A stretch of 64,000 nt of DNA, from NCBI GenBank assembly GCA_948562205.1, contig CAOYAN010000005.1, positions 1-64,000 on the forward strand, in the 5' to 3' direction. Under the pieces are notes generated by a model that was not told where the DNA came from, ran no database searches, and saw only the letters and a program-made list of their open reading frames with translations. Source of the stretch: an uncultured Clostridia bacterium. Lineage in GTDB: Bacteria > Bacillota > Clostridia > TANB77 > CAG-465. This document shows, in pieces, positions 16,694 to 24,716 of the stretch (the first letter of the stretch is position 1; every line of letters begins with the position of its first letter). A program made the position numbers and the translations under genes.

Positions 16694-17953
16694 ATGAATG
16701 ATAATATAAATGTAAAATCACAATTAAAAATATCGATACCAATAGCATTTGAAAGTTTAATAAATATACTAATGACATTTGTTGATACTTTAGTAATATC
16801 ATTAGTTGGAACTACAGAACTAGCAGCTCTAGGTGCTATGTCTGTTGTTATAAATTTAATGCAAATGGGAATTCAAACAATAAATATTTCTACTAACACT
16901 TTAGTTGCAAAATCTCTTGGGGAAAAAGATTATAATAAAGCATCATTATTAATTGGTAATTCAATTATTCTAACTTTGATTATATCAATTATTACAATAA
17001 TAATTGTATTTATTACACAACCAATATTTCCACCATTATTTAAAGTAGACATTATTGCAAATACTTATTTAATAATAAGGCTTATAGGATTTATACAAAG
17101 TAGTTTAATTACAGTACTTTCTGGTTATAATCGAACAATAGGTAAACAAAAGAACATATTGCATTTACGTATATTTGCATTAATTACAAATCTAATACTA
17201 GATATCATAGCAGTAAAACTAAATTATGGCATAATTGGTGTTGCTCTAGTTACAATTTTTATAGATACACTTTTATCTATTTACTTATGTATATACACAA
17301 AAAATAATATAAAATTAAAATTTGTAAATTCATATTTTAATGACATTATAAAGCTATTTAAGTGGAACTTTATTGAAAGAATAGCCTCAAAATTAGATAA
17401 TTTTATATTTAATTTAATAGTAGCAAGAATTGGAAACTTAGAATACGCTGTACATGTTATTTTAATACAAATATCTAATATATATAATTCATTTATACAG
17501 GGCTTTGGTGATGGTATTACTATAAGTGTTGGAATAGCTACTGGAAATAATAATAAAAATTTTATGATAAAAGTTAAAAAAGTAGCAAAAAAAATTATAA
17601 ACTATGCATCTATAATATTACCTATCATTGTACTAATAATTTCTATTATAGTTATGCATATCTCATTAAATAATATACAAATGAAAAATATATTTTTCAG
17701 CGTTCTACCTATATTTATTATTGATGCATTTATAACAATGTATGCTACATACTATTTTTCTATATTAAGAGGATATAGAGAATTCAATTTTTTAGCTAAA
17801 AGAAATATGGTATCTTCTATAATTAAAATATTAATTGCAACCATATTATCATTTACTTCTCTTGGAATAATTGGTGTATGGATTGGATACTTAGTATATG
17901 GACTAATTCAATTCTTATTATCTAAGAAAAGATACAATATAATATGTAAATAA
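16694..17953 (+). CDS. MATE-family multidrug/Na+ antiporter
   Basis: A 419-aa membrane transporter with about 12 hydrophobic segments in two related halves, the layout of MATE efflux pumps, which export cationic drugs or metabolites against Na+ or H+. Family features include the N-terminal IPIAFESLINILMTFVDTL segment and the repeat of the fold after the central loop near residue 205 (FKWNFIERIASKLDN). AAGGAG precedes the ATG. No regulator is attached. Substrate unknown. Confidence 0.9.
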   Translation: MNDNINVKSQLKISIPIAFESLINILMTFVDTLVISLVGTTELAALGAMSVVINLMQMGIQTINISTNTLVAKSLGEKDYNKASLLIGNSIILTLIISIITIIIVFITQPIFPPLFKVDIIANTYLIIRLIGFIQSSLITVLSGYNRTIGKQKNILHLRIFALITNLILDIIAVKLNYGIIGVALVTIFIDTLLSIYLCIYTKNNIKLKFVNSYFNDIIKLFKWNFIERIASKLDNFIFNLIVARIGNLEYAVHVILIQISNIYNSFIQGFGDGITISVGIATGNNNKNFMIKVKKVAKKIINYASIILPIIVLIISIIVMHISLNNIQMKNIFFSVLPIFIIDAFITMYATYYFSILRGYREFNFLAKRNMVSSIIKILIATILSFTSLGIIGVWIGYLVYGLIQFLLSKKRYNIICK

Positions 17954-18141
17954 ATTATTTTTATAATATACTCAAATATTTTTAACATAAAATTTCTAAC
18001 TATTGAAAGAAATAAAGTAATTTTGTATAATAAGTTTAATAACTATAAAAAATTAAAAACAAAAATATTACTTATATAACATTATTTACAATATTACATT
18101 TTTAAAATTTCAAATAAAGCAAAAAAATAAGGGGGATACAA

Positions 18142-18963
18142 ATGGAAAATAAAGATAAAAATAAAAAAATAATGGAAAATGCTTTTTTAAAAGTAAAAAA
18201 ATACTTAGATAAAATTCCTTTTATCGGATATAGTGAATCAACTTTTTGTACGAGTAATTTATATAGTGAAGTACCATGGTATGAATATAAAGATGGAAAA
18301 TATTATGAGTTTTTTGAAGAAAGAGGAAAAATAATTGAAAAAATGGTATTCTCTACTGAAGATGAAATAGTTGACTACATTATCAGCGACATAATCTCTA
18401 GATATGCTTTTGAATATGAGCTAGAAAATCGACATTACTTTGAAGATAATTTAAGAGTAGTAGATACAATTGAAGAATTTTGTTATAATTTAATTGGCAA
18501 AAAAAATCATCATAAAAGACATAATTATGATGATGAATGGGCTATTATTTCCGATTTAGTTTATTTTTACAGAAAAAAATGTATAGAGTTAAAAGAAAAA
18601 TATAAAGATGATAATATAGATATAAATGATATAGATTATATAATTAATCGAGGATATGCAGATAATCCAAGTGGTGGAATGTCAAACCCAAAACAAAGTA
18701 TAAAAAAAGCACATGATAAAATTAAAATAATTGAAAAAAAATTTCCAGAAACAATAGAATATTTTAAAATTTATGAGAAATTTTATGATAAAATTAAATT
18801 TGATTGTATATCTTCAAATTTAAATATTAATTGCTTTGCTTGTAATAAAAAATCCCAAATAAATATATCTAACATTCCATCAAATCAAAAAACAATCTAC
18901 TGTAAGTGTCCTAATTGTGATGCTGAATTAAAAATTGGTAATCCTAATTATATTAATAACTAA
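18142..18963 (+). CDS. Imm63-like protein with C-terminal zinc ribbon
   Basis: A 273-aa soluble protein. The N-terminal part (about residues 35-110: WYEYKDGKYYEFFEERG, then a DYIISDIISRYAFEYELENR segment) resembles the Imm63 family of polymorphic-toxin immunity proteins. The C-terminal 50 residues hold CFAC and CKCPNC pairs, a likely zinc ribbon, an unusual addition. GGGGG precedes the ATG. No toxin gene is nearby, so it would be an orphan immunity protein, or the fold has another use. The Imm63 assignment is from memory of the family pattern. Confidence 0.5.
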   Translation: MENKDKNKKIMENAFLKVKKYLDKIPFIGYSESTFCTSNLYSEVPWYEYKDGKYYEFFEERGKIIEKMVFSTEDEIVDYIISDIISRYAFEYELENRHYFEDNLRVVDTIEEFCYNLIGKKNHHKRHNYDDEWAIISDLVYFYRKKCIELKEKYKDDNIDINDIDYIINRGYADNPSGGMSNPKQSIKKAHDKIKIIEKKFPETIEYFKIYEKFYDKIKFDCISSNLNINCFACNKKSQINISNIPSNQKTIYCKCPNCDAELKIGNPNYINN

Positions 18964-19012
18964 AAAAGTTTTACTAATGCAACAATTTAACTCAACAATA
19001 AAACTAAAAATA

Positions 19013-19047
19013 ATATAGCTATAAACTTCTAGTTCATAGCTATATTA
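19013..19047. terminator. Bidirectional terminator
   Basis: AATATAGCTAT / ATAGCTATATT inverted repeat between convergent genes, overlapping the end of the nucleotidase gene. Confidence 0.65.
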
Positions 19048-19643
19048 TTTCTTCTATATTTTTGTATTATATCATATATTTCGTTCCAATTATTAACTCT
19101 TACTATTTTTTCATCTTCTATATCTTTATTCATTTTTGTTGTAATTAAAATTGCTTTAATATTATTATTTATTAATTCTTTGCAAGTTTCATAACTATCT
19201 TCAATCAAAACATCAATTTTATGCTCTTTACAAAACTCCAGTTTATCCTTTATATGTAAATCTAAACTATCATATGAAATATTAAATTTTTCTAAACTTT
19301 CTCTTGTAATTTTTTCTGTATCACAGCCTTTAATATTCATCAGTCTTGCTGTAATAAAATGAATTGTATCTCCCTCTTCCTTTAACTTATTTATAACTTT
19401 ATCTGCATTAGGAATAATTTTACATTCTTCAAGTACATTTTTATAATACTTATTAAAAAAATCAAATTTTGTTTTCTCATCCCAACCATATAGAGCTTTC
19501 AAATAATATCTATTTTTAATTAAGCCAAAACTATCCCTATTAGTTGGTATCCCAGATATTTCTTCTTCAAATATATCTGCATATTTTAACATTGACTTAA
19601 CTGTCAAAAAGGTAGTATCATCAATATCTATTCCTATTTTCAT
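19029..19643 (-). CDS. HAD-family 5'-nucleotidase (NT5C type)
   Basis: A 204-aa HAD phosphatase. Motif I is DIDDTTF at residues 5-11, motif II sits in HFITAR, and motif IV in DVLIEDSYETC, as in cytosolic 5'(3')-deoxyribonucleotidase-like proteins. It would dephosphorylate nucleoside monophosphates. It follows the DUF84 gene by three bases on the same strand, so the two probably form a nucleotide clean-up operon. Confidence 0.8.
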   Translation of the reverse strand: MKIGIDIDDTTFLTVKSMLKYADIFEEEISGIPTNRDSFGLIKNRYYLKALYGWDEKTKFDFFNKYYKNVLEECKIIPNADKVINKLKEEGDTIHFITARLMNIKGCDTEKITRESLEKFNISYDSLDLHIKDKLEFCKEHKIDVLIEDSYETCKELINNNIKAILITTKMNKDIEDEKIVRVNNWNEIYDIIQKYRRNNIAMN

Positions 19644-19646
19644 TTT

Positions 19647-20180
19647 CTACCTCCATTTTTCTCCATTAATATATTTTGTTAAGGTCATTATAAAAGCATA
19701 TTCAGTTAAATCAATTCTAGAAATTTGATTATGAGTTAATATATTTATTCCTCCACTATTATTATGCCTTTGTTTATCTTCACCAAGGATTATGTCCATT
19801 ACATCACTTAAGTTTGTATCTAAAACTTTTTGAACTACATTATTTGGTACTGGAAATGAAGGACTTGTACCATAGCTTTCAAAATCATTATTATCTTCAA
19901 TAACTGCAATATTAGTAATCATCCATCTACCTAATAAATTATTTATTCCACTCTCTATCCCTAAAAATAAATCTGCTTCTATTTTATTTTCCTTTGCATA
20001 TTTCTTTAGGTTCTCAACTCTATTTTTAGCTCCATTATATATTTCTTCATTTACAGGTTGATCTGATACACAAGATTTAACTGCTATTCCATTTATTTCA
20101 ACGTTTTTAAAATAACGTTCCAAAGCTCTTTTTGCTCCTTCAATCTTTCCTTGGTTCTTAGTTGCTATTAGTACTTTCAT
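19647..20180 (-). CDS. Inosine/xanthosine triphosphatase (DUF84/YjjX family)
   Basis: A 177-aa enzyme of the house-cleaning NTPase superfamily. Marks are the N-terminal VLIATKNQGKIEGAKRAL, the VSDQPVNEEIYNGAKNR segment and FLGIESGI, which match YjjX-type proteins that remove non-canonical ITP/XTP. It overlaps nothing and is followed closely by the 5'-nucleotidase gene, which fits a shared nucleotide-sanitation role. Confidence 0.85.
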   Translation of the reverse strand: MKVLIATKNQGKIEGAKRALERYFKNVEINGIAVKSCVSDQPVNEEIYNGAKNRVENLKKYAKENKIEADLFLGIESGINNLLGRWMITNIAVIEDNNDFESYGTSPSFPVPNNVVQKVLDTNLSDVMDIILGEDKQRHNNSGGINILTHNQISRIDLTEYAFIMTLTKYINGEKWR

Positions 20181-20225
20181 ATTGATTTTAACTTCCTTAT
20201 TACTTTAAAATTAGTTAATATTTTA

Positions 20226-20301
20226 TGGTGCTCCTGAGACGAATCGAACGTCCGACCAACAACTTAGGAGGTTGCTGCTCTATCCCCTGAGCTACAGAAG
20301 C
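20226..20301 (-). tRNA. tRNA-Arg (anticodon CCT)
   Basis: A 76-nt cloverleaf: acceptor GCTTCTG / CAGGAGC, D arm GCTCAGGGGATAGAGC, anticodon stem GCAAC / GTTGT with loop C-T-CCT-A-A, TTCGATT-type T arm, and encoded CCA. It reads AGG. Confidence 0.93.
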
Positions 20302-20313
20302 ACTCATAAATTA

Positions 20314-20342
20314 ATTATAACATATGAAAGTTATGTTTTCAA
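20314..20342 (-). promoter_or_regulatory. Promoter of tRNA-Arg(CCT)
   Basis: TTGAAA (20337-20342), 17 bases, TATAAT (20314-20319). Confidence 0.8.
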
Positions 20343-20359
20343 TTAATTATAAATAAAAT

Positions 20360-20388
20360 TTGACTTTTTATATAAATTAGTATATAAT
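20360..20388 (+). promoter_or_regulatory. Promoter of tRNA-Arg(ACG)
   Basis: TTGACT, 17 bases, TATAAT immediately upstream of the tRNA, diverging from the other tRNA-Arg promoter. Confidence 0.8.
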
Positions 20389-20400
20389 CTATCTGTAAAT

Positions 20401-20477
20401 GTTGCTATAGCTCAACTGGATAGAGCATTCGGCTACGAACCGGAAGGTTGGGGGTTCGACTCCCTCTAGCAGCACCA
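20401..20477 (+). tRNA. tRNA-Arg (anticodon ACG)
   Basis: A 77-nt cloverleaf: acceptor GTTGCTA / TAGCAGC, D arm GCTCAACTGGATAGAGC, anticodon stem TTCGG / CCGGA with loop CTACGAA, T arm GGGGGTTCGACTCCC, encoded CCA. A34 would be converted to inosine by the TadA encoded at 21858-22331. Confidence 0.95.
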
Positions 20478-20505
20478 TTTATTTTTTATATTATTTATTA
20501 TGTTA

Positions 20506-20539
20506 AAACTCATCACATAAATTTCATGTGATGAGTTTT
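20506..20539. terminator. Bidirectional terminator
   Basis: AAACTCATCACAT / ATGTGATGAGTTT stem between tRNA-Arg(ACG) and the convergent 185-aa gene. Confidence 0.75.
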
Positions 20540-20548
20540 TACAAATTT

Positions 20549-21106
20549 CTATTTTTTTCTTGTATAATCTTTTACTAATTTATTAAATGCCTTTATTGCT
20601 CTAAAAGATTTAGCAAAACATTTTACATCTTCAGTTTCAATTTCCTTTACCATATTTTTATATTTTGATGTAGGAGCCACAACAATATGTTTATACTTAG
20701 TTTCAAAGCCTTCTTCATTTTCGGAAACTATCATAAATCTAATACATCTTCTATTATTTGGAAATAGTTCACAAATCAAATAAATATCTCCATCTACTTC
20801 TTTTCCAACAGCAATCATCTCAGGTAATTCATAAAAGCAACTTCCACCTAGGAATATATAATATATATCTTTTTGATCTGTATATTTTATTCCTATCTTA
20901 TAGTCTCCCCAAATGACATTAAAATTACAACACTCAATATTTTTTTCTGGAAATCTTTGTTTTAATTCCTCATTTATATCAACATTATTATGAACATAAA
21001 AAGTATCACGAAATTTCTTTAATGTCCGTCTTACATTACTTCCTTCAATAATACAATATTTACCCTCTCCTTTAATTTTTGCTATTTCTTGTTTACTAAA
21101 TACCAT
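20549..21106 (-). CDS. Hypothetical protein, 185 aa
   Basis: Not recognised. GGAGG lies before the ATG and a TTGAAC, 17 bases, TATAAT promoter lies at about 21170-21200 on the minus strand. The protein is soluble with mixed alpha/beta character, a central beta-rich stretch (DIYYIFLGGSCFYEL) and a basic C-terminal tail. No catalytic motif was seen. Confidence 0.6.
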   Translation of the reverse strand: MVFSKQEIAKIKGEGKYCIIEGSNVRRTLKKFRDTFYVHNNVDINEELKQRFPEKNIECCNFNVIWGDYKIGIKYTDQKDIYYIFLGGSCFYELPEMIAVGKEVDGDIYLICELFPNNRRCIRFMIVSENEEGFETKYKHIVVAPTSKYKNMVKEIETEDVKCFAKSFRAIKAFNKLVKDYTRKK

Positions 21107-21480
21107 TTAATTCCTCCTTTTTTACAACTTAAATTTTTGTTGCTATTCTCATATTTACGTAAACATTATATCATATGAATATTAATAGTTCAAGTATTAT
21201 ATTTTTCTAGTCAATTCATATTTAAAATAAATTTTATTTTTTTATTGTATAAATATTTTAATTTTTTTTAAAAATTTTTTCAGCACTTTTAAAAAATTGG
21301 CATACATTTTTAGCCTTTTTTCGCACTTCATTTTTACATAATTTCTATTAATTCAACTTATTGTTGAATTTTTCTGTACAATAGGTCATTCGAAATATTT
21401 AAAAAATAATGTATTATTATTGTATTAATATTAGTTATTTACACATCATACTACTAATATACATTGAAAGGAATTTTATT
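21107..21480. promoter_or_regulatory. Divergent regulatory region with an XRE-type operator
   Basis: This 374-base stretch holds no gene. It contains the minus-strand promoter of the 185-aa gene and, at 21350-21370, a perfect inverted repeat AATTCAAC-ttatt-GTTGAATT just upstream of a TACAAT (21377-21382). That placement suits an operator bound by the XRE regulator encoded next. The remainder is featureless AT-rich DNA. Confidence 0.5.
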
Positions 21481-21828
21481 ATGAATTATTTATCATACTT
21501 TAAAAACGAAAGTGAAATTAGAGAATGCATTTCAAAAAATGTAATGAAAGTAAGAAATGAAAATAAGCTAACTCAAGAAGACTTAGCTGAACTTATGGAT
21601 GTTTCTATTGAACATATTTCAAGAATAGAAAATTGTAGATACACTTGTTCTATAAGTTTTATATTTAGATTTTGTACATTATTTAAAATGGATGTAAATG
21701 AGTTCTTCCATATAAAACCAGGAATTCGAAATAATCTAATAACATATTTAGATAAACTTCCCGCTGAGGAATATAAAACTTTAATAAAATTCTGTGAAGA
21801 AGTAAGAAAATATTGTAGATCAAAATAG
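21481..21828 (+). CDS. XRE-family transcriptional regulator
   Basis: A 115-aa protein with an N-terminal helix-turn-helix of the Cro/CI type (VRNENKLTQEDLAELMDVSIEHISRIEN, about residues 24-52) and a short helical C-terminal tail. The start at 21481 (MNYLSYF) is chosen because GAAAGGA lies upstream; a longer in-frame start lacks a ribosome binding site. It probably controls itself through the AATTCAAC inverted repeat. Other targets unknown. Confidence 0.85.
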   Translation: MNYLSYFKNESEIRECISKNVMKVRNENKLTQEDLAELMDVSIEHISRIENCRYTCSISFIFRFCTLFKMDVNEFFHIKPGIRNNLITYLDKLPAEEYKTLIKFCEEVRKYCRSK

Positions 21829-21835
21829 TATTTAA

Positions 21836-21873
21836 AAAGATACTAAGAAATTTCTATTTATTTCTTAGTATCA
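21836..21873. terminator. Bidirectional terminator
   Basis: GATACTAAGAAAT / ATTTCTTAGTATC stem between convergent genes. It overlaps the end of tadA. Confidence 0.7.
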
Positions 21874-22331
21874 TCATTACTCTTACGCTTAATTTTTCTT
21901 AACTCCTTGAAAAATTCACTTATTATTTTAGAACAATCTTCACAATTTTCTAAATATTTATACTCTACTTTATGAGTTGTATTAATATCAAAAATATTTG
22001 CAATAGATCCTACACATCCATTTTTAGGATCTATTGCACCTATATATACTTTTTTTAATCTTGATTGGATAATAGCACCTGCACACATAGAACAAGGCTC
22101 AAGTGTAACATACATTTCTAAATTATCTAATCTCCAACTATTTAGTTTCTTACATGCTTTCTCTATACACAAAATTTCTGCATGAGCCAAACTACTATTT
22201 TTCTTTTCTCTCAAATTATGAGCTCTTGCAATTATTTTATTATCTTTAACTATTACAGCACCAACTGGTACTTCAAGTTTTTTATATGCTTTTTTTGCTT
22301 CATTATATGCTTTAGTCATAAATTCCTTCAT
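21858..22331 (-). CDS. tadA: tRNA-specific adenosine deaminase TadA
   Basis: Converts A34 to inosine in tRNA-Arg(ACG), a gene for which lies about 1.4 kb away. The 157-aa protein has the cytidine/adenosine deaminase zinc motifs HAEILC (catalytic Glu) and PCSMCAGA, plus PVGAVIVKDNKI near the N terminus. It follows the cwlD-like gene by five bases and is probably co-transcribed. The C-terminal tail is basic and slightly long. Confidence 0.92.
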   Translation of the reverse strand: MKEFMTKAYNEAKKAYKKLEVPVGAVIVKDNKIIARAHNLREKKNSSLAHAEILCIEKACKKLNSWRLDNLEMYVTLEPCSMCAGAIIQSRLKKVYIGAIDPKNGCVGSIANIFDINTTHKVEYKYLENCEDCSKIISEFFKELRKIKRKSNDDTKK

Positions 22332-22336
22332 ATAAC

Positions 22337-23068
22337 CTATGTTCCCCTCTCATGAAAATAGTCTTGTACTGCTATAAATACTCCCCAAGCTATTTTATTT
22401 TGATACTCATCAGTACTTAAAAGTCTTGTTTCTTTTTCATTAGATAAAAAACCACATTCTACAACTACACTTGGAATTTTTACGTTTTCCATTATATAAA
22501 CGTTAGATATAGGAAGAGCAACTCTTGTATTTTCATACTCAATATTTTTATTAAGATATTCTTGTATCTTTTTTGCAATAATTTGGCTATCTTCATTATC
22601 TTTCTGATAAAAAGTTTGCCATCCTCTATATTTACTAGACTCTGGAAATTTATTCAAATGAATAGAAACAAATATATCTGCATCAGAATTATTCCCTATA
22701 TATGCTCTATTTTTTATATCACTTACCTTTTTACTTTTAATACTTTCACTATCTGTAGAATATATGCCATTTTCATCACTTCTTGTAAGTATTACTTTTG
22801 CTCCACTTTGCTCTATTAACTTTTGAAGTTTAAGTGTGATACTAAGATTTATAGCTTGTTCTGTTGTACCATAAAAGCCCTTTGCTCCCTCATCTGGTAT
22901 TCCGTGACCTGCATCTATTATCACGGTTTTATTTGATATTGGCAAAGCATTTACTTTTTTAACATCTTCTGATTTACTTGATATATTCATTATACCATAA
23001 AGTATAAAAGAAAAGCAAACAAAAGAAAATATAAGTAAAATCTGCTTTTTTAATATATTCTTTCTCAT
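22337..23068 (-). CDS. cwlD: N-acetylmuramoyl-L-alanine amidase, CwlD type
   Basis: A 243-aa amidase_3 enzyme with an N-terminal membrane anchor/signal (about residues 8-28). Zinc and catalytic residues are seen in IIDAGHG, the Glu of TTEQAINL, SIHLN and the Glu of VVECGFLSN. The size and anchor match CwlD, which makes muramic delta-lactam in spore cortex. Other cell-wall amidases share the domain, so the cwlD name rests on length and the sporulation context. Confidence 0.82.
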   Translation of the reverse strand: MRKNILKKQILLIFSFVCFSFILYGIMNISSKSEDVKKVNALPISNKTVIIDAGHGIPDEGAKGFYGTTEQAINLSITLKLQKLIEQSGAKVILTRSDENGIYSTDSESIKSKKVSDIKNRAYIGNNSDADIFVSIHLNKFPESSKYRGWQTFYQKDNEDSQIIAKKIQEYLNKNIEYENTRVALPISNVYIMENVKIPSVVVECGFLSNEKETRLLSTDEYQNKIAWGVFIAVQDYFHERGT

Positions 23069-23121
23069 ACAATCACCTTATACATTTATATGTAAAAAAC
23101 TATAATATAATACGATAAAAG

Positions 23122-23147
23122 GCCATGAGTTTTTCTCATAGCCCTAA
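23122..23147 (-). terminator. Terminator of the 112-aa gene
   Basis: GGCTATGAG-aaaaa-CTCATGGCC stem followed by a T-run on the minus strand. Confidence 0.7.
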
Positions 23148-23151
23148 AAAA

Positions 23152-23490
23152 TTATAACCAGCAGTTTTCTTCTAAAATTTTATTCTTCTCATCTTCATCA
23201 TTTACTTTCTCTATATGAATATTTAAAAGTTCACCAATATATAATTCAAATCCACTAGCATATAAATTATCCAATTTATTTACCCAGTATCCTATCTCAT
23301 TTGCAATTACTTTTAATATAATATTTTCACATTCTCTATCCAAAGTTTCTATTATAGTAGCTTTAAAATAATACTTTTCTCCATGATAATGAATTTTAAA
23401 AATATCTCCTGGTCTACATGCTTTATTTGATATAAACTCAATACTTATACCAGCCTCAGTATGTTTAACTCTTCTAATCTTCATAAACAT
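23152..23490 (-). CDS. Hypothetical protein, 112 aa
   Basis: Not recognised. GGAGG lies seven bases before the ATG. The N-terminal half is beta-rich (IEFISNKACRPGDIFKIHYHGEKYYFKATI), suggesting a small barrel-like fold. No membrane segment. It has its own terminator and looks monocistronic. Confidence 0.55.
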   Translation of the reverse strand: MFMKIRRVKHTEAGISIEFISNKACRPGDIFKIHYHGEKYYFKATIIETLDRECENIILKVIANEIGYWVNKLDNLYASGFELYIGELLNIHIEKVNDEDEKNKILEENCWL

Positions 23491-23570
23491 AACTTATCCT
23501 CCTATTTAAAAGTCATTAAACAGTATTTAAAATTTAAAGTATTATATCAAACTTATATATTTATGTCAAA

Positions 23571-24209
23571 TTACATAAAAAAGTAAAAAGCTAACACAAG
23601 TATTACTATTCTAAATATTTTTCCAAAAATAAGATTAAAAATAAATAGTGGCATCAAAATATTTATCTTAAATTTATAAATACTAATTATCTTATTCAAT
23701 TTTTTATCATTTATCTTGTCTTTTAAATATTTTCTAGTTATTTTTATAGAATTTATAACAGCATCAAATTCTAAAATCATTCTAGGAATTATTGAAATTA
23801 CAACAATTCCTAAATATACTAAAATATTAGTCATACTAAATTTTTTAAATATAAATAATATTATATTTATAACAAATGCTATAAGTTCTACATTTGAAAG
23901 TACAAAATTTATTATTTGTAAAAATTTAGATTGAATAGAATGTCTTACTTCATGAGCAGTAAGCACTACTCTTGATGAATTATTTTTAGCTTTTTCTCTA
24001 TTTGAAAGATAAATAGTATCATTTAAATATACATAGTAACTATTTTTTATATCTTCATCTAATACAACTTTAGTATGTTTATTATTTAACATATAAAGTA
24101 TTTCTTTTGTAAGCTCTTCATTAGCAGGCAATTTACTAATTTCATCTTTTAAATCTCTTGATATATCAGACCTTTCAATAAAAATACTAAATTTTTCTTT
24201 TAAATTCAT
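23571..24209 (-). CDS. Zinc metallopeptidase-like membrane protein (YugP-related)
   Basis: A 212-aa protein with a zincin motif HEVRH at residues 86-90 in the context TAHEVRHSIQ, followed by several hydrophobic segments (about 98-122, 125-145, 175-210). This resembles the YugP/neutral zinc metallopeptidase family, in which the motif is usually HExxH followed by AIQ. The Arg inside the motif and the short N-terminal part are unusual. It overlaps no gene but follows a YlbF-like gene by one base, implying co-translation. Activity is inferred. Confidence 0.65.
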   Translation of the reverse strand: MNLKEKFSIFIERSDISRDLKDEISKLPANEELTKEILYMLNNKHTKVVLDEDIKNSYYVYLNDTIYLSNREKAKNNSSRVVLTAHEVRHSIQSKFLQIINFVLSNVELIAFVINIILFIFKKFSMTNILVYLGIVVISIIPRMILEFDAVINSIKITRKYLKDKINDKKLNKIISIYKFKINILMPLFIFNLIFGKIFRIVILVLAFYFFM

Positions 24210-24210
24210 A

Positions 24211-24549
24211 CTAAAAATCAGTTAAATCCTTTATTCCATTTGCAAGAATTTTTTGCATATCTGCAAGTAGTACATTAATTCTAATTTCGGATTCTAATAG
24301 CTGTCTACAAAGTTCGTTTTTTGTAAGTTTTGCATATTTATCTTGCATAGTTTGTAATTCATCTGTTGAAATTTCCTTGCCCTCCAAAAATTTCATATGA
24401 TGTTCTTGCTGTTTTTGTTTAAAACTTTTAAGTTCTTCATATACTTTATCATCTTTTTTTATTTCTTCTTTCAAACTTAAAAAATTCTTATATTCATTTG
24501 TTTCTTTTAAAGCTTTTATAAGTGCATATATTGAGTCATGATAATTCAT
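24211..24549 (-). CDS. YlbF/YmcA-family protein
   Basis: A 112-aa all-helical protein with family features (LKETNEYKNFLSLKEEIKKDD; YEELKSFKQKQQEH; YAKLTKNELCRQLLESEIRINVLLADMQKIL). In Bacillus, YlbF and YmcA form a complex that accelerates Spo0A phosphorylation and supports RNase Y. Here it is the first gene of a two-gene operon with the peptidase-like gene. Confidence 0.85.
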   Translation of the reverse strand: MNYHDSIYALIKALKETNEYKNFLSLKEEIKKDDKVYEELKSFKQKQQEHHMKFLEGKEISTDELQTMQDKYAKLTKNELCRQLLESEIRINVLLADMQKILANGIKDLTDF

Positions 24550-24716
24550 ATAATCACCCTTATTCCTTTCACTAAATATTATACAATATAATTAGTCAAA
24601 TTTAAACAATTATATTATATTTACTGTTACTTTTAAATTGACTTATATTAATTATGATGATATAATACCATAAATTAACATAAAACTTATTTCTAAATTT
24701 AGAAAAGGAGAGAAAT

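Noticed and set aside
19647..20180. RdgB/HAM1-type pyrophosphatase
   Set aside because: The N-terminal motif and the DQPVNEEIYNGAKNR segment fit the DUF84/YjjX branch better than RdgB.
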